Positions 41,320 to 53,851 of a DNA stretch of 64,000 bases are shown here, piece after piece. Under the pieces are notes generated by a model, which saw only the letters and a list, made by a program, of their open reading frames with translations, was not told the origin of the DNA and did no database searches. The stretch spans positions 434,001 to 498,000 of the forward strand of contig NZ_JAZGLW010000004.1 in assembly GCF_036409155.1 (NCBI RefSeq), written 5' to 3'. The first letter of the stretch is position 1. The number at the start of each line of letters is the position of its first letter. The position numbers and the translations under genes are program-made. Source of the DNA: Mycobacterium sp. 050128 (GTDB lineage: Bacteria > Actinomycetota > Actinomycetes > Mycobacteriales > Mycobacteriaceae).

Positions 41320-41744
41320 GCGGACTTCACCAGGCAGCTGGTCGCGGCGTCGTGTGAGCTGACGTTAAGTTCATCGCGCACAACACCATTGACGGTGATG
41401 CGGCATCCGAGGCTCGCGCTGTCGCCCTGCGCCACTACGTTGGCCACCACGGCACTGAGCGTGGTATCGATGCGCAGCGTCCAGGGCACCGTCGCGTTTT
41501 CGACCTCGCGCGGCTGCGCGTCGGCATCCAGATAGTGGATGCTTGCCGTAGCGCCCGGCGGGCCGAAGATCTCGTAGACAACGTGCTTGGGATTGAACGC
41601 GACGATCGCGTCGGCATTGCTCTTGTCTGAATCATGTTGATGTGAACCGAAAACCCCGTGCAGCCGAGAAACGATGATGGTACCGACCGTCACCACGACG
41701 ACCATGACGATCGGTACCCAGATGCGTCGGAGAATGCCGGTCAT
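41316..41744 (-). CDS. mmpS: MmpS family membrane protein
   Basis: 142 residues. A short cytoplasmic N-terminus and one membrane anchor ([25 protein letters not shown]) are followed by the periplasmic MmpS domain with [56 protein letters not shown] and [16 protein letters not shown], including the two cysteines of the beta-sandwich. It acts as the accessory subunit of the coupled MmpL. ATG 41744 gives the canonical N-terminus ([11 protein letters not shown]); a longer frame upstream overlaps the next gene. Confidence 0.93.
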   Translation of the reverse strand: MTGILRRIWVPIVMVVVVTVGTIIVSRLHGVFGSHQHDSDKSNADAIVAFNPKHVVYEIFGPPGATASIHYLDADAQPREVENATVPWTLRIDTTLSAVVANVVAQGDSASLGCRITVNGVVRDELNVSSHDAATSCLVKSA

Positions 41745-41751
41745 AGAGCCG

Positions 41752-42588
41752 TCATCGAGCCAGTCGTGCGCGCAGGGCCCGCACGAATCCGCGGGCGAGG
41801 TCCGCCAGGTCGCCATGAACCCACACCACCAGAGCGTCGCCCTCAGCGAACCCCGGGTTGAGTTCGGCGTAGAACCGCACGTCGGGTTCGTGGTCGAGCC
41901 GGCGCAGGCGCGACACATCGCGCGGCACCCCGACACCCCGTACCACCCAGGGGCCCTCGCCCACCGGGACGTAGTGCCGGCGCTCTCCCAGCGCACGCAC
42001 CAACGCTTCGACATGGGCAGGCGTCGGGGTGGTGCGGCTCGGGTACAACCGGGGCATCGTCAGCGCGAATCGGCGGTAGACCGCCGCGGTGGTGCACCGG
42101 GTCATATACCCCACCCGCAGGCGTGGATTACGCAATTTGGTGATCAGTCCCTCGCGGAGCAGAAAGAGCGCTCCCGAGGCTCCACCGTGATACCCCGGGC
42201 GGAAGAACATGCCCCCGCACAACGCCGCATGGATGCGACCGCAGTGTTCGATCTTCTCGGTGCTGGCGTAGCAGAACCCCGCGAGCTCGTCCTGCGCGCC
42301 GTAGAAGAGCGCGAGGCGAACTTCGCCGGCACCGAAGACCGCCAGCCGCTCGAATTCGTCACTCGTGCAGCCGCGCATCGTTTCGGAGTAGATGGCGTAG
42401 AGCCGATCGACCAGTGCGGCTCGCTGCCCGGGCTGCAGCGATTGCGATCGCAGGTACCGCCTGCGGACGATCGCTTTGGCCGCGGTGGGGGGCTGCGGAG
42501 TGCTGGGAGCCATGACGTGCGCGCAATCGATCTGGCCCGGCGGTGCCGTGGCACACGACTCAATAGCATGCGAACTCGCGCTGCGCAT
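41752..42588 (-). CDS. Unknown protein of the mmpS-mmpL operon (possible GNAT-like fold)
   Basis: 278 residues. The ATG at 42588 has a good ribosome site (TAGGAG six bases upstream), and the stop is only 7 bp before mmpS. After a variable ~35-residue N-terminus come [56 protein letters not shown] and [18 protein letters not shown]; the strand-helix rhythm is reminiscent of an acyl-CoA N-acyltransferase, but I see no firm motif. Operon context suggests work on the MmpL cargo. I do not recognise a named family. Confidence 0.65.
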   Translation of the reverse strand: MRSASSHAIESCATAPPGQIDCAHVMAPSTPQPPTAAKAIVRRRYLRSQSLQPGQRAALVDRLYAIYSETMRGCTSDEFERLAVFGAGEVRLALFYGAQDELAGFCYASTEKIEHCGRIHAALCGGMFFRPGYHGGASGALFLLREGLITKLRNPRLRVGYMTRCTTAAVYRRFALTMPRLYPSRTTPTPAHVEALVRALGERRHYVPVGEGPWVVRGVGVPRDVSRLRRLDHEPDVRFYAELNPGFAEGDALVVWVHGDLADLARGFVRALRARLAR

Positions 42589-43130
42589 GGAAACTCCTAT
42601 TCGGATTTAAAAAAGGCGGACAAGTGAGGGGTTTGCTCGCCCGCGCTAGGAATCCTTGCATTAGGCGCGAAGGTTTGCAACTGATAATTCTTGGTGAATT
42701 CACGTCGTCGCGTTAATGAAGTCGGCGGCGGAATGCGCTTGCATCGGCCTTCGTCGCGGCCGCGGCCACGACGGCTTGAAAACCGTTTATTGCCAGCTGA
42801 ATTTAGATAACGGGCATCGACGTGGCCCGGCGCGCGGCATCCTCGAGCCCGATGATTAGCCCGTTAAACTACTTGTCGATCGTTGGTAACCGGGTATTCC
42901 GCTGGTATTGCCCTGAGTGGCTGCGAATTCTCGCTGTTGTACGTAGATTGAACAGGTTAGCTATTCATGTGTATTGCGCCGTATTGCGATTATTCGGTGA
43001 AGCGCGGATAGCCATTTTTGTTTCGGCGAAGTAGCGCGGTCATCACAGCCCGCCCCGGAGCACCGGGCGCGTCCCCCGTCGTCGGGCGAGCCGCGAAATG
43101 CTACGCTGCCCGACAGTCGACATCCTTTAA
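42589..43130. other. Non-coding, comparatively AT-rich intergenic stretch
   Basis: About 540 bp between the divergent unknown gene and the pyr leader. By hand count 42,601-43,020 is about 54% GC, well below the neighbouring genes. It includes A/T runs (GGATTTAAAAAAGG near 42,603; AATTTAGATAA near 42,800). A 70-codon reading frame at 42,822-43,034 has no recognisable protein character. It probably holds promoters for both flanking transcripts; a -10-like TACGCT lies at 43,102-43,107. Confidence 0.55.
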
Positions 43131-43160
43131 CGATCCGTCCGGAGAGGCGGAGAAGGAGGT
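43131..43160 (+). promoter_or_regulatory. PyrR-type RNA-binding site overlapping the pyrR ribosome site
   Basis: The leader reads GATCCGTCCGGAGAGGCGG, then AGAAGGAGGT. TCCGGAGAGG matches the conserved PyrR-binding loop (UCCxGAGAGG type), and CCGTC/GGCGG can pair as a short stem. The site runs directly into the AAGGAGG Shine-Dalgarno of pyrR (ATG 43172). In mycobacteria PyrR is thought to repress the pyr operon by blocking translation at such a site when UMP is high; this fits that model. Confidence 0.7.
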
Positions 43161-43171
43161 CAGGGTTTCGC

Positions 43172-43744
43172 ATGAGTGCCGCGGGTGATTCCGCATCCGG
43201 CCGCGAATTGATGTCGGCGGCCGACGTCGGCCGAACGATTTCCCGTATCGCCCATCAGATCATCGAAAAGACCGCGCTCGATGGTCCCGACGCGCCACGC
43301 GTGGTGCTGTTGGGTATCCCGACCCGCGGGGTGACTCTGGCCGCGCGGCTGGCCGCCAACATCGGTGAATTCTGCGGCGTCGACGTCGGTCATGGCGCGC
43401 TCGACATCACTTTGTACCGTGACGATTTGATGACCAAGCCGCCCCGGCCGCTGGAGGTCACCTCGATCCCCGCCGGCGGCATCGACGACGCACTCGTGAT
43501 TCTCGTCGACGACGTGTTGTATTCCGGTCGCTCGGTGCGCTCCGCGCTCGACGCGCTGCGCGACGTGGGCAGACCGCGAGCCGTACAACTGGCGGTCCTG
43601 GTCGACCGCGGCCACCGCGAGCTGCCGGTGCGCGCCGACTACGTGGGTAAGAACGTGCCGACCGCGCGCAACGAGAGCGTGCACGTGCAGCTGCGCGAGC
43701 ACGACGATCGCGACGGCGTCGTCATTGGGAGGGACTCCGAATGA
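43172..43744 (+). CDS. pyrR: Bifunctional pyr operon regulator / uracil phosphoribosyltransferase
   Basis: 190 residues. PRPP-binding loop [22 protein letters not shown]-terminal [20 protein letters not shown] type block and DITLYRDDL are typical of PyrR. It senses UMP/UTP and binds leader RNA, and may also make UMP from uracil and PRPP. It is the first gene of the pyr operon, as in M. tuberculosis Rv1379. A strong AAGGAGGT ribosome site lies 11 bases before the ATG, overlapping the putative binding hairpin. Confidence 0.95.
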   Translation: MSAAGDSASGRELMSAADVGRTISRIAHQIIEKTALDGPDAPRVVLLGIPTRGVTLAARLAANIGEFCGVDVGHGALDITLYRDDLMTKPPRPLEVTSIPAGGIDDALVILVDDVLYSGRSVRSALDALRDVGRPRAVQLAVLVDRGHRELPVRADYVGKNVPTARNESVHVQLREHDDRDGVVIGRDSE

Positions 43745-43758
43745 AGCCAGAGTCATGA
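43741..43758 (+). other. Five-codon bridging mini-ORF between pyrR and pyrB
   Basis: ATG AAG CCA GAG TCA TGA. Its ATG overlaps the pyrR TGA (ATGA, 43741-43744) and its TGA overlaps the pyrB ATG (ATGA, 43755-43758). It would let ribosomes pass from pyrR to pyrB by termination-reinitiation. It may be coincidental; it encodes only MKPES. Confidence 0.4.
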
Positions 43759-44708
43759 CCAGACATCTGCTGGCCGCCGGCGACCTCAGCCGCGACGACG
43801 CCACGGCGATCCTCGACGACGCCGACCGGTTCGCCCAGGCGCTGGTCGGGCGCGAGGTCAAGAAACTCCCCACCCTGCGCGGGCGCACCGTGGTCACGAT
43901 GTTCTACGAGAACTCCACCCGCACCCGGGTGTCGTTCGAGGTGGCCGGGAAGTGGATGAGCGCCGACGTGATCAACGTCAGCTCGTCCGGGTCGTCGGTG
44001 AGCAAAGGGGAGTCGTTGCGCGACACCGCATTGACGCTGCATGCGGCCGGTGCCGACGCGCTGATCATCCGGCATCCGGCCTCTGGGGCCGCGCACCTGC
44101 TGGCCGACTGGACCGCGCACTCCAACAGCGAACACGGTGGCCCATCGGTGATCAACGCCGGCGACGGCACCCACGAACATCCGACGCAGGCGCTGCTGGA
44201 CGCGCTGACCATCCGCCAGCGCCTCGGCGAGATCGAGGGCCGGCGCGTGGTGATCGTGGGCGACATCCTGCACAGCCGGGTCGCGCGCTCCAACGTGATG
44301 CTGCTGGCCACGCTCGGCGCCGAGGTGGTGCTGGTGGCGCCGCCGACCCTGCTGCCGGTTGGTGTCGACGGCTGGCCGGCCACGGTGTCCTATGACTTCG
44401 ACGCCGAGCTGCCCGCCGCCGACGCCGTGCTCATGCTGCGGGTGCAGGCCGAGCGGATGAACGGCGGGTTCTTCCCGTCGGTGCGCGAATATTCGGTGCG
44501 CTACGGCCTTTCGGACCGGCGCCAGGCCATGCTGCCCGGCCACGCCGTGGTGCTGCACCCCGGCCCGATGGTGCGCGGCATGGAGATCGCGTCCTCAGTC
44601 GCGGACTCGTCGCAATCCGCGGTGCTGCAACAGGTTTCCAACGGCGTGCACGTGCGGATGGCCGTGCTGTTCCACGTACTGGTGGGGGCGGAGGACATCG
44701 CGGCATGA
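43755..44708 (+). CDS. pyrB: Aspartate carbamoyltransferase, catalytic subunit
   Basis: 317 residues. It joins carbamoyl phosphate and aspartate. Carbamoyl-phosphate site [19 protein letters not shown], catalytic-site Ser/Lys region [55 protein letters not shown] and [13 protein letters not shown] are all intact. There is no regulatory subunit gene (pyrI), as usual in mycobacteria. It starts 10 bp after pyrR and overlaps pyrC by ATGA. Confidence 0.97.
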   Translation: MTRHLLAAGDLSRDDATAILDDADRFAQALVGREVKKLPTLRGRTVVTMFYENSTRTRVSFEVAGKWMSADVINVSSSGSSVSKGESLRDTALTLHAAGADALIIRHPASGAAHLLADWTAHSNSEHGGPSVINAGDGTHEHPTQALLDALTIRQRLGEIEGRRVVIVGDILHSRVARSNVMLLATLGAEVVLVAPPTLLPVGVDGWPATVSYDFDAELPAADAVLMLRVQAERMNGGFFPSVREYSVRYGLSDRRQAMLPGHAVVLHPGPMVRGMEIASSVADSSQSAVLQQVSNGVHVRMAVLFHVLVGAEDIAA

Positions 44709-45997
44709 GCGTGCTGATCCGCGGCGTGCGGCTCTACGGTGAGGGTGACCGGGTCGACGTCCTCGTCGATGACGGGCAGATCGCCGAAATCGGCCCGGGC
44801 CTGGCCATCCCCGACACCGCCGACGTGATCGATGCGACCGGCCAGGTGCTGCTGCCGGGATTCGTGGACCTACACACCCACCTGCGCGAGCCCGGCCGCG
44901 AATACGCCGAGGACATCGAAACCGGTTCAGCGGCAGCAGCTTTGGGCGGATTCACGGCGGTGTTCGCGATGGCGAACACCAAACCGGTGGCCGACAGCCC
45001 GGTGGTCACCGATCACGTCTGGCACCGCGGCCAGCAGGTCGGCCTGGTGGACGTGCACCCCGTCGGGGCGGTCACCGTCGGGCTGGCCGGCACCGAGCTC
45101 ACCGAGATGGGCATGATGGCCGCCGGTGCCGCACAGGTGCGGATGTTCTCCGACGACGGCAACTGCGTGCACGATCCGCTGATCATGCGCCGCGCCCTGG
45201 AATACGCCACCGGGTTGGGCGTGCTGATCGCCCAGCATGCCGAGGAGCCGCGGTTGACCGTCGGCGCGGTGGCGCACGAGGGGCCCACCGCCGCCCGGCT
45301 CGGACTCGCGGGATGGCCCAGGGCCGCCGAGGAATCGATCGTCGCGCGTGACGCGCTGCTGGCCCGCGACGCCGGAGCTCGTGTGCACATCTGCCACGCC
45401 TCCACCGCGGGCACCGTCGAGCTGCTGAAATGGGCTAAGGGCCAAGGTATTTCAATCACCGCCGAGGTGACGCCGCATCATCTGCTGCTCGACGACACCC
45501 GGCTGGCCGGCTACGACGGGGTGAACCGGGTAAATCCGCCGCTGCGTGAGGCGTCCGACACGGTCGCGCTGCGTCACGCACTGGCCGACGGGGTAATCGA
45601 CTGTGTGGCCACCGACCATGCCCCGCACGCCGAGCACGAGAAATGCTGTGAGTTCTCCGCGGCCCGCCCCGGCATGCTCGGGCTGCAGACGGCGCTGTCG
45701 GTGGTGGTGCAGACGATGGTGGCACCCGGGCTGCTCAGCTGGCGCGATGTCGCCCGGGTGATGAGTGAAAACCCCGCGCGCATAGTCGGATTGCCCGATC
45801 ACGGCCGGCCGCTGGAAGTGGGGGAGCCGGCCAACCTGACCGTGGTGGACCCGGATGCGACCTGGACGGTCACCGGGGGTGAGCTGGCCAGCCGCTCGGC
45901 CAACACTCCGTACGAGTCGATGACCTTGCCGGCCACCGTGACGGCCACGCTGCTGCGCGGAAAGCTCACCGCCCGGGATGGGAAGAGCCCCGCATGA
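44705..45997 (+). CDS. pyrC: Dihydroorotase
   Basis: 430 residues, class I type. It cyclises carbamoyl aspartate to dihydroorotate. Metal-binding [42 protein letters not shown] and [14 protein letters not shown] give the expected His/Asp ligands; the [15 protein letters not shown] and N-P-A-RIVGL blocks are also present. Both ends overlap neighbours by ATGA. Confidence 0.97.
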   Translation: MSVLIRGVRLYGEGDRVDVLVDDGQIAEIGPGLAIPDTADVIDATGQVLLPGFVDLHTHLREPGREYAEDIETGSAAAALGGFTAVFAMANTKPVADSPVVTDHVWHRGQQVGLVDVHPVGAVTVGLAGTELTEMGMMAAGAAQVRMFSDDGNCVHDPLIMRRALEYATGLGVLIAQHAEEPRLTVGAVAHEGPTAARLGLAGWPRAAEESIVARDALLARDAGARVHICHASTAGTVELLKWAKGQGISITAEVTPHHLLLDDTRLAGYDGVNRVNPPLREASDTVALRHALADGVIDCVATDHAPHAEHEKCCEFSAARPGMLGLQTALSVVVQTMVAPGLLSWRDVARVMSENPARIVGLPDHGRPLEVGEPANLTVVDPDATWTVTGGELASRSANTPYESMTLPATVTATLLRGKLTARDGKSPA

Positions 45998-46491
45998 ACT
46001 CGTCAACGCTGGTGGGGTCGCTGATCTTCGCGGCCGTGCTGGTGGTGGTGATCGCGGTGGTGATCCAGCTGATGATGCTGGGCTGGCGCCGACGCGCCCG
46101 GCGCCAGGACGAGCTGATCGGTAACCTGCCCGGCGTGCCCGACATGGTGGGCGCGGCGACGACGACACTGCGCGGCGTCTACCTCGGTTGCACCCTGGCG
46201 CCGGAGTGGAACGAACGGATCACCTCGGGGGATCTCGGGTATCGCAGCAGGGCGGTGCTGAGCCGCTACCCCGAGGGAATTCTGCTGGAACGCAGCCGCG
46301 CCAACCCGATTTGGATTCCCCAGCAAGAGATTACCGAGGTACGCACCGAGCGTGGCATGGTCGGCAAGGTCGGCGCCCGCAATTCGATACTGGCGATCCG
46401 ATGGCGGCTGCCGTCCGGTGTCGAGATCGACATCGGGTTCCGGGCCGGCAATCGCGACGAATACAACGGCTGGCTCGAGGAGGCTGCATGA
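45994..46491 (+). CDS. Membrane-anchored protein of the pyr operon (Rv1382-like)
   Basis: 165 residues. One N-terminal membrane segment ([24 protein letters not shown]) and a basic stop-transfer ([11 protein letters not shown]) precede a ~110-residue soluble domain with [40 protein letters not shown] and [19 protein letters not shown], which looks like a small PH-like beta-barrel. The same gene sits between pyrC and carA in M. tuberculosis. Its role is unknown; conserved operon membership suggests a link to pyrimidine or carbamoyl-phosphate metabolism. Confidence 0.82.
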   Translation: MNSSTLVGSLIFAAVLVVVIAVVIQLMMLGWRRRARRQDELIGNLPGVPDMVGAATTTLRGVYLGCTLAPEWNERITSGDLGYRSRAVLSRYPEGILLERSRANPIWIPQQEITEVRTERGMVGKVGARNSILAIRWRLPSGVEIDIGFRAGNRDEYNGWLEEAA

Positions 46492-46544
46492 CGGCGTGCG
46501 CCGACGATGCAGCGCGGAGTAATGAGGAGGAGCGGCGCCCATGA
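46488..46544 (+). CDS. 18-codon bridging mini-ORF between the Rv1382-like gene and carA
   Basis: Encodes [18 protein letters not shown]. The ATG overlaps the upstream gene's TGA (ATGA, 46488-46491) and its TGA overlaps the carA ATG (ATGA, 46541-46544). Within it lies the carA ribosome site GAGGAGGAG. It may act only as a coupling leader rather than making a functional peptide. Whether it is translated is unknown. Confidence 0.4.
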   Translation: MTACADDAARSNEEERRP

Positions 46545-47673
46545 CTAAGGCGCAACTGGTACTCGAGGACGGTCGCGTCTTCACGGGTAGGCCGTTCGGA
46601 AAGATCGGCCAGACCCTCGGGGAGGCCGTCTTCTCCACGGGCATGTCGGGCTATCAGGAGACACTGACCGACCCCAGCTATCACCGACAGATCGTGGTGG
46701 CCACCGCGCCGCAGATCGGCAATACCGGCTGGAACGGCGAGGACGCCGAAAGCCGGGGTGACAAGATCTGGGTCGCCGGTTACGCGGTCCGGGATCCGTC
46801 GCCGCGCGCCTCGAATTGGCGTGCCACCGGGACGCTCGAGGACGAGCTGATCCGCCAGCACATCGTCGGGATCGCCGGCATCGACACCCGCGCGGTGGTG
46901 CGCCATCTGCGCAGCCGCGGCTCGATGAAGGCCGGGGTGTTCTCCGGTGACGCGCTGGCCGAGCCGGACGAGTTGCTGGACCGGGTGCGCGACCAGCAGT
47001 CGATGCTCGGCGCCGATCTGGCCGGCGAGGTCAGCACCCCGGGCGCCTACGTCGTAGAACCCGAAGGGCCGCAGCGATTTACGGTCGCCGCCCTGGACCT
47101 GGGAATCAAGACCAACACGCCGCGCAACTTCGCGCGGCGCGGAATCCGCAGCCACGTGCTGCCGGCGTCGGCCACCTTCTCCCAGATCGCCGACCTGCAC
47201 CCGGACGGGGTGTTCTTGTCCAACGGGCCCGGCGACCCGGCCACCGCCGACCATGTCGTCGCGCTCACCCGCGAGGTACTGAACGCCGGAATCCCGTTGT
47301 TCGGCATCTGTTTCGGCAATCAGATCCTGGGCCGGGCGCTCGGCCTGTCCACCTACAAGATGGTCTTCGGTCATCGCGGCATCAACATCCCGGTCATCGA
47401 CCACGCCACCGGGCGGGTCGCGGTGACCGCGCAGAACCACGGCTTCGCACTCGAGGGGGAGGCCGGCCAGCGGTTCGACACGCCGTTCGGCCAGGCGATC
47501 GTCAGCCACACCTGCGCCAACGACGGAGTGGTGGAGGGTGTCAAACTGCTTGATGGACGGGCATTTTCGGTGCAATACCATCCGGAGGCCGCTGCCGGCC
47601 CGCACGATGCCGAGTATCTCTTCGACCAATTCGCCGACCTGATGGCTTCCCAAGACAGCGGAAGGGGCCGCTA

Positions 47674-47674
<1 letters not shown>
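46541..47674 (+). CDS. carA: Carbamoyl-phosphate synthase, small (glutaminase) subunit
   Basis: 377 residues. The N-terminal domain ([44 protein letters not shown]) is followed by a class I glutamine amidotransferase domain with the catalytic Cys in [16 protein letters not shown] and the His/Glu in [14 protein letters not shown]. It delivers ammonia from glutamine to CarB. A GAGGAGGAG ribosome site precedes ATG 46541. The TAG stop overlaps the carB GTG by one base. Confidence 0.97.
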
Positions 47675-51035
<3,361 letters not shown>

Positions 51036-51039
<4 letters not shown>

Positions 51040-51863
51040 CCGGGTTCGGCGTCCGGTTGGCCGAGGCCAAGGCACGCCGCGGGCCGCTGTGCCTGGGCAT
51101 CGACCCGCACCCCGAGCTGCTGCGGGCGTGGGAGCTGCCTGTCACCGCCGACGGTGTCGCCAAGTTCTGCGACATCTGTGTGGAGGCCTTTGCCGGCTTT
51201 GCCGTCGTCAAGCCCCAGGTGGCCTTCTTCGAGTCGTACGGCTCGGCCGGCTACGCGGTGCTGGAACGCACGATCGCCGCGCTGCGCTCGGCCGGGGTGC
51301 TGGTGCTGGCCGACGCCAAGCGCGGGGATATCGGCACGACGATGGCGGCCTACGCCACGGCCTGGGCCGGCGATTCACCGCTGGCCGCCGACGCCGTGAC
51401 CGCCTCGCCGTACCTGGGGTTCGGCTCGTTGCGCCCGCTGCTGGAAGCCGCCGCAGCGCACGACCGCGGGGTGTTCGTGGTGGCGGCGAGCTCCAACCCG
51501 GAGGGTGCGACCGTGCAGCGTGCCACCTTCGACGGCCGCGCGGTGTCCCAACTGGTCATCGACCAGGCGGCGGTGGTCAACCGGTCGTCGAACCCGAACG
51601 AGCCCGGGTACGTCGGCGTGGTCGTGGGCGCGACGGTTTTCGAGGCGCCCGACGTCAGCGCGCTGGGCGGGCCGGTGCTGGTTCCGGGCGTCGGCGTGCA
51701 GGGTGGCCGTCCCGAGGCCCTGGCGGGCCTGGGCGGGGCCGCTGCGGGCCAATTGCTGCCCGCGGTGGCACGCGAGGTGCTGCGGGCCGGACCGAGCGTC
51801 TCGGACCTGCGCGCGGCGGGCCAACGAATGCTGGACTCCGTCGCCTATCTCGGCGTGCAATAG
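51036..51863 (+). CDS. pyrF: Orotidine 5'-phosphate decarboxylase (type 2)
   Basis: 275 residues, the longer type 2 form found in mycobacteria. It makes UMP from OMP. N-terminal [41 protein letters not shown], and the catalytic [20 protein letters not shown] with the Asp-x-Lys...Asp set are intact, and [16 protein letters not shown] forms the phosphate site. It is the last gene of the operon; a 455-bp gap follows. pyrD and pyrE are not in this window. Confidence 0.96.
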
Positions 51864-52318
51864 CGGGTCGGTCGGCGCCCCGGGTTAACAGCGTCGGAAT
51901 CTTTCGCCACCGACTTCCACCCGACTACCAGGTGTTTGTCCGCGCCGCGACACGCGCGACACGCCACGGCAAATCGTGATCCCCCGCACGAGGCCCTGCG
52001 GCTATCCATCGGCGTCCATCGCGACGGTCCTGCACCGGGTCGCCGACACCGCGGCCAACAGGCATGAAACCGCAGGTAGAGGCGATAATCCCGCTCATCG
52101 CCCGGACGGCTCGGCGGCCGCTCAGATGCCGAATCCGGGCGTTCTCAGCGATGCCGAAGCATGCGGCGGAGAGCATGTGTGGGCGCGGCACAAGCTGGGC
52201 ATTTAACCTCGTAACCAGGGGGTCGGGTTAGATTTCGTCAGGAAGCGTGAGTACGGTCGTCTCCGCTGGGACCAAGTGCCCGGCAGAGACACGAGATTGA
52301 TCTAGATACGGAGGAATC
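51864..52318 (+). promoter_or_regulatory. Long intergenic region upstream of mihF
   Basis: 455 bp with no convincing gene. M. tuberculosis has a PE/PPE pair (Rv1386/Rv1387) at this point; nothing like it is seen here. The last ~110 bp contain a -10-like TTAGAT at 52228-52233 and a strong ribosome site (CGGAGGAATC) immediately before the mihF GTG, so the mihF promoter and an 80-90 base leader probably lie here. A 76-codon reading frame at 51976-52206 looks non-coding. Confidence 0.5.
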
Positions 52319-52636
52319 GTGGCCCTTCCCCAGTTGACCGACGAGCAGCGCGCGGCCGCGTTGGAGAAGGCGGCTGCCGCACGTCGAGCACGAGCAGAGC
52401 TGAAAGACCGTCTCAAGCGCGGTGGCACCAACCTGACCCAGGTGCTCAAGGACGCCGAGAGTGATGAAGTCCTTGGCAAGATGAAGGTGTCTGCGCTGCT
52501 TGAGGCGTTGCCGAAGGTGGGCAAGGTCAAGGCGCAGGAAATCATGACCGAGCTGGAGATCGCTCCGACCCGCCGCCTGCGTGGTCTCGGCGACCGTCAG
52601 CGCAAGGCCCTGCTGGAAAAGTTCGGCTCCGCCTAG
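52319..52636 (+). CDS. mihF: Mycobacterial integration host factor (mIHF)
   Basis: 105 residues, matching the experimentally accepted 105-residue form in M. tuberculosis. A basic, Ala-rich N-terminal helix ([20 protein letters not shown]) is followed by [37 protein letters not shown], a helix-two turns-helix DNA-binding motif. It binds and bends DNA as an abundant nucleoid protein and is unrelated to E. coli IHF. The GTG start has a near-consensus Shine-Dalgarno (GGAGG, 5-base spacing). Confidence 0.96.
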   Translation: MALPQLTDEQRAAALEKAAAARRARAELKDRLKRGGTNLTQVLKDAESDEVLGKMKVSALLEALPKVGKVKAQEIMTELEIAPTRRLRGLGDRQRKALLEKFGSA

Positions 52637-52748
52637 TTCGCCGACGATGCAGGCCGAAAGGCCTGAGGAGAAGGCGGACCATCAAGCACGGCCGACCTGC
52701 GGCGATGCAGGCCAGACGGCGTGCGGGCGCGCCGACTCAGGGGCGCCA

Positions 52749-53375
52749 GTGAACGTCGACGAGGGACCGGACGCCGAGCACCGCGCACGGCCTGAGCCAT
52801 CCGGCAAGGGGCGTGTGGTGGTGCTGTCCGGTCCCTCAGCGGTCGGCAAGTCAACAGTGGTTCGGTGCCTGCGCGAGCAGGTACCGAACCTGCATTTCAG
52901 TGTCTCGGCCACGACGCGGGCGCCGCGGCCAGGCGAAGTCGACGGCGTCGACTACCACTTCGTCAGTCCCGCCCGTTTCCAGCAACTCATCGACGAGGGC
53001 GCCCTGCTGGAGTGGGCCGAAATCCACGGCGGACTGCAGCGATCGGGCACTCCGGCGGCGCCGGTCCGGGCCGCGACCAGCTCGGGATTTCCGGTGCTCA
53101 TCGAGGTGGACCTGGCCGGAGCCAGGGCGATCAAGAAGGCAATGCCAGAGGCCATCACCGTGTTCCTGGCCCCGCCCAGCTGGGCGGATCTGGAGGCCAG
53201 GCTCCTCGGGCGTGGCACCGAAACGCCGGAGGCCATGGCGCGCCGCCTGCAGACCGCCCGGGAGGAACTGGCAGCTCAAGATGACTTCGACCAGGTCGTG
53301 GTCAACAGTCAATTGGAGTCTGCGTGCGCGGAATTGGTATCCTTGCTGGTGGGAAACGCGCCTGGGGCGGCTTGA
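52749..53375 (+). CDS. gmk: Guanylate kinase
   Basis: 208 residues from GTG 52749, exactly the M. tuberculosis length. P-loop [21 protein letters not shown]-binding [23 protein letters not shown] and [10 protein letters not shown], and [18 protein letters not shown] are present. It converts GMP to GDP. An upstream in-frame ATG at 52647 would add 34 polar, non-family residues with no better ribosome site, so the shorter form is preferred, though not certain. Confidence 0.94.
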   Translation: MNVDEGPDAEHRARPEPSGKGRVVVLSGPSAVGKSTVVRCLREQVPNLHFSVSATTRAPRPGEVDGVDYHFVSPARFQQLIDEGALLEWAEIHGGLQRSGTPAAPVRAATSSGFPVLIEVDLAGARAIKKAMPEAITVFLAPPSWADLEARLLGRGTETPEAMARRLQTAREELAAQDDFDQVVVNSQLESACAELVSLLVGNAPGAA

Positions 53376-53463
53376 GCCGACTCGTCAGACGCGATCACGA
53401 ATCAAAGTTTCCAGCTGTTTCAACCGCTCTTCAACGAGACCGAGCGCCAGGAGAAAGTCTTAA

Positions 53464-53787
<324 letters not shown>

Positions 53788-53851
53788 CAGGACGGAGCCG
53801 GGCGCTGTGATCAGGTCTGAGAGCCGCTTCAACGAAGAAGGGCCGGCGTAG

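Noticed and set aside
42822..43034. A 70-codon frame in the AT-rich intergenic stretch
   Set aside because: No ribosome site, no hydrophobic or family pattern, and an odd composition; kept only as part of the intergenic description.
51976..52206. A 76-codon frame upstream of mihF, considered as a PE-type remnant
   Set aside because: No PE or PPE motif is visible (no Pro-Glu or Pro-Pro-Glu N-terminus) and no ribosome site precedes it.
52647..52748. Longer gmk starting at ATG 52647
   Set aside because: The extra 34 residues are polar and not family-like, whereas GTG 52749 gives exactly the length of the M. tuberculosis enzyme.
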